Below are positions 1-12,189 of a stretch of 64,000 nucleotides of DNA, one piece after another. The notes below the pieces were generated by a model. The model saw only the letters and a list, made by a program, of their open reading frames with translations, was not told the origin of the DNA and made no database searches. The stretch comes from Metaphire vulgaris (lineage: Eukaryota; Annelida; Clitellata; Crassiclitellata; Megascolecidae): positions 11,483,258 through 11,547,257 of the forward strand of contig CM030867.1 of assembly GCA_018105865.1 (NCBI GenBank). The letters are read 5' to 3'. Positions within the stretch are counted from its first letter, which is position 1. Each line of letters begins with the position of its first letter. A program made the position numbers and the translations under genes.

Positions 1-29
1 GTGCGAGCGCCGCTTCATACGTCGTCGAC

Positions 30-40
30 GCGCATGCGCA
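30..40. promoter_or_regulatory. NRF1-type palindrome
   Basis: GCGCATGCGCA matches the core of the NRF1/erect-wing binding palindrome. The same core recurs at 11935-11945 and as a full 12-bp palindrome at 13621-13632. No gene start was found beside this copy, so a promoter role is only inferred. Confidence 0.35.
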
Positions 41-765
41 GTCACGCAGCGACCAGCTCATCCGAACATCGATTATGATGCGCGGCTCCAGATACAGAGC
101 CAGAGCCGGGAAAAGAAACAGAGAGAGACGACGACGACGATTTCCTCCTCCGAAGCCAGGGATGGTTGGGGGGGGTGGGGGTGGGGTGGTAACACCGGGG
201 AGGGAGGGGACACTTTAGGAGTTGAGATATGGAGTCGACGGCGAAGAAGAAGAAGAAGAAGAAGAAGAAGAAGAAGAAGAAGAAGAAGAAGAAGAAGAAG
301 AAGAAGAAGAAGACTTGAGGCGTTGAGTTATTCTGTTGCATTTGTTGCCGCGCAAGTGAGAATCGGGCGTCGTCTCTGTTCCTCTCCGTCACATGTCGCC
401 TGATATGTCGTCTGCCGTCGATCATTCTGTCCACAAATCTCTCGCGCCATTTTGAACCCCATCGCCTGCAGTTTATGACGTCGTCATCGGCGACTCTCTC
501 TCGCTCTTTCTCTCTGACTCTCTGTCTCTGTCTCTCTTGCTTTATGAGCCTCTCTAGATGTCCGCTTACACAAACCAGCAGTTAGTTTCGTCCGTTCTTT
601 TGATCCTCTTCTGGAGAAAGAAGAGAGAATGTTCCAATCGCAACTTCTCGATCAATAAGTTCTTATTTTTTACTTACTTACTTCATTATTTTTTTCTTTT
701 GTGCTGCTTGACTCGTTTGTCCTTCTAGTCATCATCATCATCACCACCGCCAACGTCATCATTAT

Positions 766-808
<43 letters not shown>

Positions 809-815
809 TTCTTCG

Positions 816-866
<51 letters not shown>

Positions 867-1671
867 ATCATAATCGCCGCGAGCAATTATTTGGAAAGGC
901 ACAATATGACTTCTAAAAGTAGTCGTAACTTCGTAAGCCTAGTTCCATTATGGGTTGCAAGCGACGTGGTCGCGTCTTGAGTCAACAAATTTTGGTCACC
1001 TGGCCACAATTTTCGTCTCTCCCATTGGTCCATTGGTCCATCCGTACGCCCACTTCATCGACCCGTGTGTGCACGGGTGTCCCTACACCCCATGAAGAAA
1101 GATAGGCGCATTAAAAACGCCCGAAGGGCAAACATCGAAAATGCGCTTCCGATTATATTATTGATTGCGGGGATTGGGGAGGGGGTGAGGAGGCGGGGCT
1201 TTTAGGGAACATTTTTGTCGATAACCTTTTTCGTTCGGAAAAAGAGAACAAGAATTATTAATTATTATTAAATTATTATTATTATAAGATTAAAAAGATA
1301 ACTTAAAAGATACGCAACACCCACAGCCAGTGACGTCATTATACAGAGAAATGTACGCTTGTATGTATGTGCGTTTAGATGGATGGATGATGGATGGATG
1401 GATGGATGGATGGATGGATGAGGAGGAGAGAGATTGATATCAGTTGTTTAACTTCCAAGCATCCTTCTCCTCCTCCTCCTCTTTCTCTTCCTCTCCTCCC
1501 TCTTCCTCCTCCTCCTCTTCTTCTTCTTCTTCTTCTTCTTCTTCTTCTAAGATCGAAGCGTTTGGTCTATTTAACATCCGGGTCTCTGACACTTCCGTCC
1601 TGTGCTAATAGTTTTCCGTTCTGTCCGATGGGCCATTAAGCTTCGCCCGCTTAAGCCGTCGTCGTCATCAA

Positions 1672-1704
<33 letters not shown>

Positions 1705-1764
1705 AGTCGTCGTCGTCATCATCATCGACGTCATTATCATCACCCAGTGATGGTGCCGGCGTGT

Positions 1765-1795
<31 letters not shown>

Positions 1796-2330
1796 CGTTT
1801 GCGTGAGAATTCGATTTTCGATTGGAGCGAGACTTTTTTGCTTCAGTGACTATCTCTCTCGTCTGCTGCCTAATTGGCCATCGGGTTAATTGGTTCGTCT
1901 TGTCACTCAGCAGCCTCGTTTCAGAAAAGAAACACAGAATCTACAATTCAATCGATGACGTATACCCCATCTTGCCTCATTGGGGCAAGAGGGGACACTT
2001 GCCCTCTCCCTTATGGATGAAAATCTGTTTTTAACTAATCATATTTTGACTGTTAACTAATTTTGTAACACTACTAGTAAAAACTACTGATACACAAAGT
2101 GACATTGAAAAACTTAACTTTAATAGGAACTGTGGGATTATGAATGTCTTGAAAGTTATTTTAACAGTGACCGATGTGCTGTGCCCCCTCTGTCCCCTCT
2201 GCTAGAAAAATGTCTGTGGAGGTCAAATTGCACCATTTTTTTAAATAATAATAATAATGTGATTTTAAGTGGTTTAGGAGGCTAAGTAAGCTAAAACCAC
2301 TGATGTAACCATCTGCAGATCTAGATAGCC

Positions 2331-2412
2331 TTTGAATCCGTTTACTGTTTCAACTGTTACTCCCACCTCGTCCAAACTGTTCCATTTGTCCACAACCCAC
2401 ACTTAAAAATTT
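2331..2412 (-). mobile_element. non-LTR retrotransposon fragment (C-terminal domain)
   Basis: Read on the minus strand this encodes a peptide around WNSLDEVGV. That is the conserved tail seen after the reverse transcriptase of CR1/Jockey-like elements (R-V-V-x-x-W-N-S-L). A near-identical copy lies on the plus strand at 28215-28330, which shows a dispersed family. Only a remnant is present. Confidence 0.55.
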
Positions 2413-2589
2413 TTCTTTCTTGGACCAACCACTGCTTTTTTTAAATAAAATGTAAATAAAAGGGCAAATTGAAAATTTTGAATTGTTCCAAAGATAGTTA
2501 AAACATAGATATATAAAACAACAGAGGCATAGATTTTAATCAAAACTCCCCGAAAAACAGAGGGTCTAGTCTATTGAAAACTCAATAAT

Positions 2590-2668
2590 AACGGGTTTAA
2601 CTGAAGAAATCAGGAGACAAGGCAGACCCAGAAGCAGCTGGACGGATAACATCATGAAATGGACCAAA
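2590..2668 (+). mobile_element. non-LTR retrotransposon fragment
   Basis: The plus strand encodes RRQGRPRSSWTDNIMKW, the arginine-rich G-R-P-x-x-x-W motif found near the C terminus of non-LTR reverse transcriptases. It runs directly into a truncated TTAA-type miniature element. It is a broken piece with no upstream catalytic domain. Confidence 0.6.
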
Positions 2669-2670
2669 CA

Positions 2671-2733
2671 TGGGGACTCGGATATATCCGTCCATTTTAA
2701 TGGAGTTACAGTTAAAAACGATTAAGGGGTTAA
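2671..2733. mobile_element. truncated TTAA-flanked miniature element (family A)
   Basis: Shares the core GGATATATCCGTCCATTTTA and the end GTTAAGGGGTTAA with four other copies (3846, 9386, 20892, 46887). The left end is missing and abuts retrotransposon sequence. Confidence 0.6.
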
Positions 2734-2807
2734 AAAAAGTGGAGAACGGTGGAGAATTATTGTTCAACGTTACAGCCAACCGTCGCGTATAGCAATGACA
2801 ACGTCAT

Positions 2808-2832
2808 GACATGACATGACATGACATGACAT
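2808..2832. repeat. (ATGAC)n microsatellite
   Basis: About five direct copies of a five-base unit. Confidence 0.85.
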
Positions 2833-2920
2833 ATACAACAGAGAGATGAGAAGAGGAAAAAAGAAAGAAAGAAGACACTTAACATGTTGGAGAAGGGCAG
2901 AATAACTCTACAGAGACAGA

Positions 2921-3023
<103 letters not shown>

Positions 3024-3396
3024 GTAGCGATGTGGTATGGTATTTGTTCTAAGATTTCTATTTCTTAGGCGCCAGCATAGCAACAGGCCGACAGCAGTGA
3101 AACCAAACATGACGAATTTATCCTGCAATCGTTCGAAATGCAGGATCAGAATCAATGCGATTGAATTTTCTGGGAAAAGCAAACAGAGGAGACGTAAATA
3201 TTCTAATACGCTGCATGAATGGCTAATGTATAACTGTGTGACAAAGGCGGTAATAGATTCACTGTGTAGGTTCTATGCAGTATAATTGATTGGTCCAATG
3301 CTGTAGAGCATTTTAAAAAATACCAGTTATTGTGAAAAGCAATAGCAGCGCAAACTTAGTAACTACTCCCCGTTTTGTCATTGGTGCCATCTACTG

Positions 3397-3473
3397 CAGG
3401 GTGGCGCAAAAGAAACCGGACTAGTCCCATTTAGGCTCGCCTTTAATATAGTCCGGTTTTTTGCGCCACCCTG
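3397..3473. mobile_element. mariner-like miniature element (family B)
   Basis: A 77-bp near-palindrome whose ends read CAGGGTGGCGCAAAA and its complement, with a TAGTCCGGTTTTTT arm. Three further copies lie at 19446, 25044 and 39679. TA flanks the right end. Short TIRs and TA duplications are typical of Tc1/mariner-derived non-autonomous elements. Confidence 0.75.
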
Positions 3474-3845
3474 TATTATGATTGGAAGCTGTATTGCAAA
3501 AATCTGTCGTTTGAAGCTTAATTTGTTAAAGGTAAAGTTAAACGAGTAGCATGCTCGATTTCCAGCGTAGGGTCCGGCGCTGATCTCCAGTTTATGAGGC
3601 AAACAGCGACGCAGGTGGCTTACGCCGTTAATCTAGAGTACTTTGTCAGTCACACGTCTAAACCCGCGTTTTACCTTCACAGCATTTACCCAATTTCGCT
3701 TAAACTTTGTTATCTATGTCTGTTTTTAATAAAAGTCCTAATAAAAGGGCTTTATTTCAAGGAAGAAAATTCTGACTGACACCCAATACTGCATGTAGTC
3801 TAGGCCTACTTGGATCAGAACGTAGTCGTGAGTTTCCAATTCCTA

Positions 3846-3924
3846 TTAACCCCTTAACTGGGGACCCCGGATATATCCGTCCATTTTACATTGAGTTACC
3901 GTTAAATACACAGTTAAGGGTTAA
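3846..3924. mobile_element. TTAA-flanked miniature element (family A)
   Basis: Begins TTAACCCCTTAACTGGG and ends ACAGTTAAGGGTTAA, so short inverted ends lie inside a TTAA on both sides. TTAA duplication with ends starting CCC is the piggyBac pattern. At about 79 bp it is non-autonomous. Confidence 0.7.
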
Positions 3925-4786
3925 TTAGGTCTACCAATTAACATAATGTTAACGGTAACAACAACGAATTTTCTAAAGTTTTGATACAAAAACACAAAGT
4001 GTAAACAATAACTTTTCACTGTATAATTCAATATCCAAAACTGTCAAAATGCAAAAAAAACTGTCACAAAATCTAGTATAATTAACTCTATTGCATTGTT
4101 TGTCCCTACAGCTCGAACACACGGCGCTATATAATATAATTAATACGTTTGTAGCGCTACATCTAGATATTGCTAAATCATTATTGCTTTTCATACACGT
4201 TTGAGTATCCGTAGTCTTTGGTCACGTGACCCGACGACAACTAGCTCTAAATCAACACAATACACCGTGTACACTGTAATACACTGTATGTACACACATT
4301 CGTAATAGAATAATATCACAAAATATACAAAATAGTTCAGTAAAGTAGATAGATCATGGGCTGTGAAAATTACTGGTCTGGCCGCTAAATAAAATAGCTG
4401 CTGTGCTTGATTTGGTTTTCTCCCCCCCCCCCCGGAAAGTTTGAAAGTCCTTATTTAAAGCCTACTGGGTTGTGTCCTCTTATATATATTCCCCTCGGTC
4501 TCTCTCTGCGCCCATATGTTGTCAAAGTCTATGGTCAAATCTACTTCCAATCAAATCCAATACGGAAGGGGGGGTAGATGAGTTGGGGAGCATAACACAA
4601 TTTTTAGTACAGTGCAAAGAAGGCATTTATGGGTATTGCTCACGTGACAAAATTCTCTATAATTATTATTGCTCTTCGATATTTAGATGCAACATAAAAC
4701 TAGATTTATATAGCGCATTTTTATTTGTTTTACTCAGAAAAGGTAACTGCAGTGTGTCCCAGTGACTTTCTTGCGAATTCTGCAGA

Positions 4787-4881
<95 letters not shown>

Positions 4882-4896
4882 ATAATAGTAGTAGTA

Positions 4897-4969
<73 letters not shown>

Positions 4970-5751
4970 TGATATTTCGTGAAATGCGATTTTAAATACG
5001 TTACAGTTGTACAGTTTATGATTGTCCACAAAAACACTATGAGCAAACATTGCTTGGAATGAGTAACATTATCAAACGGTCGAGTCTTGAGCGAAAATAT
5101 GTACAAGATTTCCAAACATGCCAATCATTTCATTAATGCGTCTGACAGAGAACGTCACCAGAGGATTTGCCTTATTAAGACTTATACTTATTGCCCAGGG
5201 GAATGGCACAGTTTTTGTCCACACCGTCTGCATGCGCGAAAGAGGGATATAGTTATAGGGGGCCCGAGGGGGGGTATAAAAAGACATTGGCGGATTTCGT
5301 CTTATTGTTATAGCGCCTCATTCGTGTGGCGCAGAAGTAACCTCGATTCGTGCAAAGACGCAGATTTTGCATATTTATCCGGCATTGCAGCGGTAACACG
5401 TCGACTTCGGCAAAGAGAGGAAATAATTTGCGTCGTCGGCCATATTGCTTTGAGAAATATTGCTTTCACAGGAACGGGGGCTGGAATGGTGGTGGGGGCG
5501 GGAGCGGGTGGGTGGGTGGGTGGGTGAGGGCGATCCAATTAGTACAAAAATACATTTTACGGGAATAAAAAGCACACACACGTACACGTACTGTACAAGC
5601 TACTCGTATACAATAGGGTAGTACTGTACACTTTTATATACATGATTTTTGCACGCGCTGCTGCTGCTGCTCTCTGTGTGTGGGGGAAGTGTTGAGTATT
5701 CTGAGCAGTGGTCGAATGGTGGTTTTGGTCGGCAATCTCTGGTTTTGAGAA

Positions 5752-5789
<38 letters not shown>

Positions 5790-6990
5790 CGGTCGGGGGA
5801 GTTGGGGGTGGGAGGACCGTGGAGGAGACGGTGTATGTGAAAAAACGCACATTCTTTGGCGAGCTTTATGCATTGTGAATTGAAACAAAGTGCGCAGGAA
5901 TTTAGAGGTCACGTGACCGGAAGAGACGACGTTTCTAAAGGAAGCAACATGTCAGCAACCGGTGCCGTATGCCCTTTCCCGACCGCCGCCGCCGCCGCCG
6001 CCGCCGACTTCAAGTGTCGTCCCCCGCGGCGGACGAATTAGAAAATCCGGGGACGAAATATTTCGGGACAGTCGGTCGATAATATATTGTAACATATATT
6101 GTAATATGGTCGATAATATATTGTAACATATATTGTAATATATATATAGTCCGATACAAATTTTGGGACCGATTTCTCCCCACATATTTTAATATTTGAC
6201 TCTTCTCTACATTTATGTTCTAGACCCAAGATCTGTATTTTCAGCTGTATAGAAGGAACAGTATAGACATCTTAAAATACAGTAGCACGGAGTTCTACTG
6301 TACTTGTATTTCTTTACAAGTATTGTCTGTTGGGGTGGCAGAGAGGTGGCAGACGGAGATCCAGTACATGAGAACGGTGTCATATTTCACATCTTCTAAG
6401 TGGACAGTTTTCTCCACCGCCCAATTACCACCAGATGCTCTCGGTCTATACGAAGACGGATGATTAATCGTGGAAATAAAGAGGGCGACGGATACGAAGA
6501 ATTGTCTTTTCCCAGAAGCAATTAATTGACGAAAGACAAAATTGAAATCAAGACGCCAGCAAATGACAGGGTAAAGAGGAAGGGGATGGGGGGGGAATGA
6601 AACCAATGTCCCTCGGAAAATTAAAGAATTGAGTGGGGGTGGGGTGGGGGCTTGGGTTGGCAGAGGAAAAGTGGATGATATGGCGCCAGTGGGCGATGCA
6701 CCAGTGAGAAATATGAAGAATTGGGAATAAGAACGACCTGAATGGCAGAAAACGAGGAAGAGGAAGAAGGAGAAGAAGAGGAAGAGGAAGAGGAAGAGGA
6801 AGAAGGAGGAGGAGGGAGAAGAATGGGAAGAAGACGGGGAAGAAGATGAAATGAAGGACAAGAGTAAGCAGAAGAGTTTGGGTCTCGTGTCTAATTAAGC
6901 CGAGCAGTCCTCTCCCTTTCCCTTTCCCTCTCCCTCTCTCCCTTTCCCTCTCTCTCTCTTTCTTCTCCTCTGTCTGTCGGAACGAAAATC
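3925..6990. other. gene-free stretch with repeats
   Basis: No gene recognised. It contains the long (AGT)n/(AAT)n block at 4786-4966, (GA)n at 5755-5786, a (GCC)n run near 5984-6005, two tandem copies of an AT-rich unit at about 6079-6145, and a GA-rich purine tract at 6715-6850. GGTCACGTGACC at 5911-5922 is a 12-bp palindrome containing an E-box (CACGTG). Confidence 0.6.
4786..4966. repeat. (AGT)n passing into (AAT)n microsatellite
   Basis: About 180 bp: pure AGT units followed by AAT units with a short mixed junction. All six frames are open and give homopolymers, so the open frames carry no coding evidence. Confidence 0.95.
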
Positions 6991-7028
6991 CAAGATGGCT
7001 AATTGAATCTAGAACGCAGTCAGACCAT

Positions 7029-7106
7029 AATTGAAGGAGTCCACCGTCTCCACCGCCTCCACCGTCTCCACCGCCTCCACCGCCTCCACCGCCTCCACCG
7101 CCTCCT
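7029..7106. repeat. (CCACCG/CCACCT)n minisatellite
   Basis: Hexameric CCACCG and CCACCT-type units in tandem; repeats only. Confidence 0.85.
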
Positions 7107-7275
7107 CTGCCACCAGTTAAGCGACTGGACGAAGTGTTCGGATAAATTAACGGACTCGATTTCAACGCAGTCTCTGAGTCTCACGAACTGACAAACACCC
7201 GTTCAATCGAACCGACGGACAATCAATGCGTTCACTGCATGCAGCATCTTCACACAAGACCCAACAAAACCCCTT

Positions 7276-7620
7276 TCATTCGTTCATTCATTCATTCATT
7301 CATTCATTCATTCTGTTAGTTAGTTAGTCAGTCAGTCAGTCAGTCTGTCTTTCATGCAGTCATTCAGTCATTCAATTAGTCAGTCAGTCAGTCAGTCATT
7401 CAGTCATTCAGTCATTCAGGTAGTCAGTCAGTCAGGTAGTCATTCAGTCAGTAATTTAGTCATTAATTCATTAATTCATTAATTCATTTATTCAGGCAAG
7501 CAGTCATTTGGCCATTCATTCAATAATTCAGTCAGTCAGCAATTCAGGCAGTCATTTAGTCATTCATTCGTTCATCCATTTATCCATTTAGTCGTTCTTT
7601 CGTTCACTTTACAGGCTGTT
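7276..7620. repeat. degenerate (ATTC)n/(GTCA)n array
   Basis: About 350 bp of mixed four-base units ATTC, AGTC and AGTT with frequent unit switching. It lies downstream of the Scratch stop codon. Confidence 0.85.
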
Positions 7621-8331
7621 GGTGTTAATTGAGTGAATCTTTGAAGCATTCGATGCTTGATCTTTATTCGTCCGATTGGCTGCAGATTCTTAATCGGCAA
7701 ATTCCAGTCGAAGCATCTTTTATTGTTATGGCTATTTCAGCTGCTGCTGCTGCTGCTGCTGCTGTCAGAATGTTACGGCCGGACGCACAGTTGATGGAAT
7801 AGTCAAATATTCAGACGGAAATAGAGACAACGGCGACGATAGGAAGCAGGGCAACGAAGTAAGTAAGTAAGTAAAAAACGAAAGTTCTATAGAAGAGATT
7901 ACAAAGCAATGAAAACAGCAGAAAATGAGAACAGCTGCAGTTGAAAACTAAGACGAAAAATCTCCGTGAAACTCACTTTCCGGCTTACTGGCTTGTGGCG
8001 CTATAGCATTGTTGTCACGTGGTCAGCCAACGGTTGTTCTTTAATATGCGCCGGTAACAATAGGAGGGCATGCCCCATAACAGACTGGCGTAGACTTTTG
8101 GTGGTTGCGGCCAGTTTTTCTATCAGTAAAAGTGCCCCCTTCCCCAAATCTCGCTGACATTTACTAACACTAGAGACAGACAAGAAATCTGGATCTGGAT
8201 AAAAAATACCGGATGTTCTGTTGAGAAGCGGTTGCCCGCCACACCTGCGTCGGCGCGCCGCCGATCCTGGCGAAACACCACCACCATCACCATCACCACC
8301 GCCGCCGCCGCCACCGTGACCGGAAGTGGCG

Positions 8332-9327
8332 TTAGACCTGAACGGCGCACGCCAGTTCGTAGTGTTTGTTCAGGTAGGACTTAAGCGCGAACGTCTTCCG
8401 ACAGCGCTGGCACTCGAAGTGCTTGAGCGCCGAATGGGTCTGCATGTGCGCCCTCAGGTTCGACCGGTCGGCGAACGCCTTGCCGCAGTGGGCGCACCCG
8501 AACGGCTTCTCGCCGGTGTGCGACCGGAGGTGGCCGCGCAGGAGCCACGGGCGCGAGAAGGCCTTCGGACAGACGGTGCAGCGGTACTTGAGGTCGTGGG
8601 TCAGTATGTGCATCGACAGGGCCGGCATGCTGACGTAGACCTTGCGACAGTGCGGACACTGCTTGGCGTGCTGGCTGTCGAGGCTGCGGTGGGTCTGACG
8701 ATGCCGGGACAGGTTCGACGACGTGGCGTAGTGGCGACCGCATTCGTCGCAACAGTAAGTGGCGCCACCTATCGACGACGACGACGACGATGATGACGAC
8801 GACGATGAACTGGAAGAAGAAGAGGAGGAGGAAGAAGAGGAGGAGGAAGAGAATTTTTTGAAGCGACCGTCTGTGAAGGCGTCGAAAGAATAGTGACGCA
8901 CCGAAGAGGAAACGGCCTTGGAGTCCGGATAGAGTCCGATGGAGTCTTTTCCCTTCTCCTTCTCCTCCTCCTTCTTCTTCTTCGTTGTAGAGGATGTCTT
9001 CTCCGCAGGAGGAGGAGGAGGCGGAGGAGGAAGAGGAGGGAGACTTCGGTCCTCAGGGTCCTTGGTCGGCGAGGGAGATGCTTCGACGCTGTTCTCGGAG
9101 GACTCCGAGGCTTCGAGGGAGTCGCTCCCTCCCTCTTCTTCCACTTCCTCTTCCTCTTCTCCTCCTCCTCATCCTCATCCTCCTTTCCTCTTCGGCTTCT
9201 CGTCGTCCAGAGGTCCCGCCAATGTCGCTGTCGCTCCTGTCCGTCTCTTCGCAACAGCCGACGCCATTGGCAACCGTCGACGATGACGTCATCATCGCGT
9301 AGCCATAGTAACCGGAGTCGGCAGAAC
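8332..9327 (-). CDS. scrt: scrt coding exon 2 (zinc fingers), frame break inside
   Basis: Starts after a good acceptor and reads GSADSGYYGYAMMTSSS in phase with exon 1. It stays open through a Glu/Arg-rich stretch, then must shift by one base to enter the frame that carries the acidic segment and five fingers. The stop is TAA at 8334-8332. The zinc-finger frame itself is closed upstream by a TGA at 9171-9169, and no pyrimidine-rich acceptor is present there, so a separate exon is unlikely. Confidence 0.88.
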
Positions 9328-12189
9328 CTGAACGGAGACAGTCGCAAGGAAAGTTTATTTCTTTTTTCTCTGGCGGCGGAATCTCTTAACCCCTTAGCCG
9401 TGTATTTAACTGTCATTCAATGTAAAATGGACGGATATATCCGGGATCCCCAGTTAAGGCGTTAATTACCGCCGAAGAATCGGAAATCGAAAATTCTGAC
9501 GAATTGATTTGAAATCTTAATTAATAATATTTAGATCGCCGCCTAATTGTCTGTTCGAATCGATGATCGCTTTTTCTGCATTGATTCGATTACTGCCTTG
9601 ACTGTTGTAACCGCACAGGGTTATTTATATGATAAAACAGTCCCTAACCCCCACCCCCAATGATTTTTTGTCACTTGTGATGGTCTGTCACTATCAGCTT
9701 CATTGGAGGGCATTGGGGAGGCCGATGCCCTGCACCAGTGGAGCCAATCTGCAGTAAACAATGTGAGGGTCCACCTGTTGTTGTGGCTAACTCTAACCCG
9801 TTTAGCATAATTCTTATTACTTATTAATCAGTGTTTATTCTAGTAGCCACCTTGACATGGGGGGATTTTGAAATGTTTGGGGGGACAAGGTCTGATTCTC
9901 CACACTTTGGGCGGATTTCCACCCCCAGCCAACATATAAAAAATTTTTGGGGAGGGAATTTTAAAACTTTGGGGGAGGGAAATTCCCCCAGAGAAGGCCT
10001 AGAATAAACACTGCCTATTAATGTTCCAAAATACTATTTGCTGATAATATCTACGTGTATGATCTATCCAGCACAACAATTTATTAAATAATCGTACAAC
10101 AGTACAATATAGATTTATTCAGATTTATGCGAGGGTCCAATGCCTTATGGACCCCCACAACCAATTTTTGTGAGAGTCCGGACTCCAGGACCCTCACGGG
10201 ATTGACGCCTATGCCCAACACATTACAGAATATAATAGGATATAATAGGATGATATAATAGAACGTAACGGGATACATTACAATGAAATAGGATAAGACA
10301 GCAGAGAATAGCGCAGGATAGGATAGAATGTGATTGAATGGAATTACAGAATAACTGTAGAAACGGATGGAATATTATGGTATTATGATGGAATACAATA
10401 GAACGGGAGTTGATTAGGGTGGAGAGTGCAATAGAACGAGGGCTGTGTCGTGTATAGAGTTGGTGGTTTTGATCGTCCTCTTGTGTTGTGATCTTCATTT
10501 TCTCTCCGTTCCTCCATGATCACAGAGCGGCGTCCATGCTTCAGAATGATCGATTAATCTTCCATGAGAACTGGATCTAAATCCTTCACTCGTAATTGGC
10601 GACGACGACGACGACGACAACGACGACGACGACGACTACAGTCACTGCCACCACCACCTCCACCACCACCACCACTACCACCACCATACTCCACTCCGTC
10701 CCGCGTTCTTCTTAGAACGGCACCCAGTAATGAGGCCAATGAAAGCCAACGCTCAGCGTATTTTCTACCCCCCCCTCTCCCCAACCCCACCCCATCCCCA
10801 CCACCGAAAGGACAATTTATTGAGCGCCAGAATAATACGCGAACAGCAGCCGTCCAGATGTCGTTGTTTTGGTCGAAAATTCCGACTCAAATTTCATCTG
10901 TGTCAAAAACGTATCGGAAGTTTTTTTCTGTTCGTCTTCTTCTTCTTCTTCTTCTTCTCCTCCTCCTCCTCCTCCTCCTCCTCCTCCTCCCTGCTCCTTC
11001 TCTGCTTCTTCTCGAACGTTATTATAGCGCTGGGAGGCGAGAGAAGGCGCTTTGCCGAGACCCACGTTTACCGATATCAGCTTTCAGAAATGAGTGTTTC
11101 GTTTTATTGAATCGATGCAAAGAGATTTTGGACTTAGAGGCTGCAGCGGCGAGATACAGTAACTATTATTCTATCTTGGTCAGGCTGGCAGCTCGCAGCG
11201 CAGCTTAGAGGCCGACAATGTTGGTATGCACATGGGGGCCCCGGGGACCCGTGCCCCTTATTGTATACCTGGCCACTCCAGCGCCCCCACCCCATCGAGG
11301 GTGATAATCTTCCTGGATGTGCGTTTATTTCTGGAAAAAATAGTTTTGGCCCAATGCTTAGAAGTTGCCACACCAACGCCCCCCCCCCCGATCACCCCAC
11401 TTGCCAAATCCTGGAGCCGCCACTGAGTGTGGAGAATAGAAGCCGGCCGATCATTATTCAATAAATTTTGTACAGTTTGAGTTTAATTAATATTTTATGG
11501 TCAGTTTTCAGCTCTTATGCATAGCCTTGCCTGGGAAATTCAACTTTAATTAAATACGTTGATAGGCAACATCTCATCGCTAACGATGTAATTGCGACAC
11601 AAAATTACATGTAACTAAGCAAGCAAGCATGCAAGTAAGCAAAATTTCGCGAATTTATGTAGCGCTTTCACAAGTACCGCAGTAGCTGTTTATTCTTAGG
11701 CGCTTGAGAGAAAAATACAAATAAAATACAAAATATTTTACAAATTGGACGATTATCATTTTGAATTCTCCGCCATCCGAGCTTCAAAATGGTCCAGAAT
11801 TCTAACACATTATCTCCTAAATTCTTTTATAATTAATAATTAATTAATTAATTTAATAATTAATCACGAGCTACCTAAACACTCAGGACACTGAAATAAG
11901 TTCAAATAACCGAAGGTGAAAGGTCACGTGGACCGCGCATGCGCAGTGGACGAGCAACGCTTCTTCGCTTACCTGGCGACGACGGTGAATACTGGCTTCC
12001 ATGCGAGTCCACAGGTGGGTTCACCTGGTGGAAATACAACCCGTCCTCTACGCTGTCACCCCCGTAGACGACTTCCAGTGCCGTCAGGTGACTGACCGGA
12101 GTGACCGGAGTGTCGAAGGAGTGAGGGTCGCGTCTTGTCATCCACGTCCATCTCTTTTCCGTCTTCTTGACTAAAAACGACCTTGGCAT
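8332..12189 (-). CDS. scrt: Scratch-family zinc-finger transcription factor
   Basis: Snail-superfamily nuclear repressor of the Scratch type, which in animals is expressed in neural precursors, binds E-box DNA and promotes neuronal differentiation. Two coding exons are seen: 12189-11973 and 9327-8332. Exon 1 starts with the SNAG repression motif MPRSFLVKK. Its donor reads CCAG/GTAAGC. The exon 2 acceptor reads CCGTTCAG/G and phases join correctly (1+2). Five zinc fingers fill the last 141 residues: four C2H2 and a final C2HC ending LNKHYELAC. Their sequence, including ATSSNLSRH, SRPWLL and SYLNKHYE, is Scratch rather than Snail. A Ser-rich run and a Pro/Lys/Glu-rich region precede the fingers. 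The frame entering exon 2 and the zinc-finger frame differ by one base within 9150-9230; removing one extra base gives exactly 403 codons. The break may be an assembly indel or a real mutation. A TTAA miniature element lies 58 bases upstream of exon 2. Confidence 0.95.
9386..9465. mobile_element. TTAA-flanked miniature element (family A) in scrt intron
   Basis: Same family as 3846-3924 but in the opposite orientation. TTAA is present on both sides. It sits inside the only scrt intron, 58 bases from the exon 2 acceptor. Confidence 0.7.
9829..10013. mobile_element. hAT-like miniature element (family F)
   Basis: Ends read CAGTGTTTATTCTAG and CTAGAATAAACACTG. The flanks TTATTAAT and CTATTAAT (offset by one base) look like a worn 8-bp duplication. 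Related copies are at 36038 and 37432. It lies in the scrt intron. Confidence 0.6.
10226..10300. repeat. degenerate (GGATATAATA)n repeat
   Basis: Short imperfect tandem units GGATATAATA and GGATGATATAATA; similar GGATAGAATG-type units continue to about 10400. Confidence 0.6.
11224..11425. mobile_element. truncated hAT-like element (family D)
   Basis: The right end reads CTTGCCAAATCCTGGAGCCGCCACTG and matches the complete copy at 29822-30008. The middle also matches (GCTTAGAAGTTGCCAC, CCCCGTGCCCC type). No clear left terminus, so the copy is truncated or rearranged. Confidence 0.55.
11617..11710. repeat. dispersed SINE-like repeat (copy 1)
   Basis: AAGTAAG-rich start, then a block close to GAATTTATGTAGCGCTTTCA and TGTTTATTCTTAGGCGCTTGA. 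Two other copies lie at 32923-33010 and 56909-56986. No RNA polymerase III boxes could be confirmed, so calling it a SINE is inference. Confidence 0.5.
11935..11945. promoter_or_regulatory. NRF1-type palindrome in scrt intron 1
   Basis: GCGCATGCGCA lies 28 bases inside the intron after scrt exon 1, next to a CACGTG E-box at about 11925. It could be a promoter-proximal regulatory site; not tested. Confidence 0.35.
11973..12189 (-). CDS. scrt: scrt coding exon 1 (SNAG domain)
   Basis: The exon encodes 72 codons plus one base. The ATG at 12189-12187 is chosen because it places MPRSFLVKK at the N terminus, where SNAG must be to recruit corepressors. An upstream in-frame ATG at 12210 would add seven residues and bury the motif. 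The rest of the exon has no named domain. Confidence 0.93.

Larger units (their letters stand above)
1..2580. other. gene-free stretch with simple repeats
   Basis: No protein or RNA gene is recognisable. The stretch holds (GAA)n at 242-313, an (ATC)n block at 728-868, (GGAT)n at 1378-1420, (ATC)n around 1666-1705 and (GA)n at 1768-1795, then AT-rich DNA with one retrotransposon fragment near 2.35 kb. Long open frames here are homopolymer translations of the repeats. Confidence 0.7.

Noticed and set aside
4666..5124. Frames of poly-Tyr, poly-Leu, poly-Ser/Asn
   Set aside because: Microsatellite translations; open in all frames because the triplets contain no stop.
8893..9465. Plus-strand frames of 100-190 codons opposite Scratch exon 2
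   Set aside because: Complementary shadows of the Glu/Ser-rich coding tract, rich in Arg and Leu runs, without domains.
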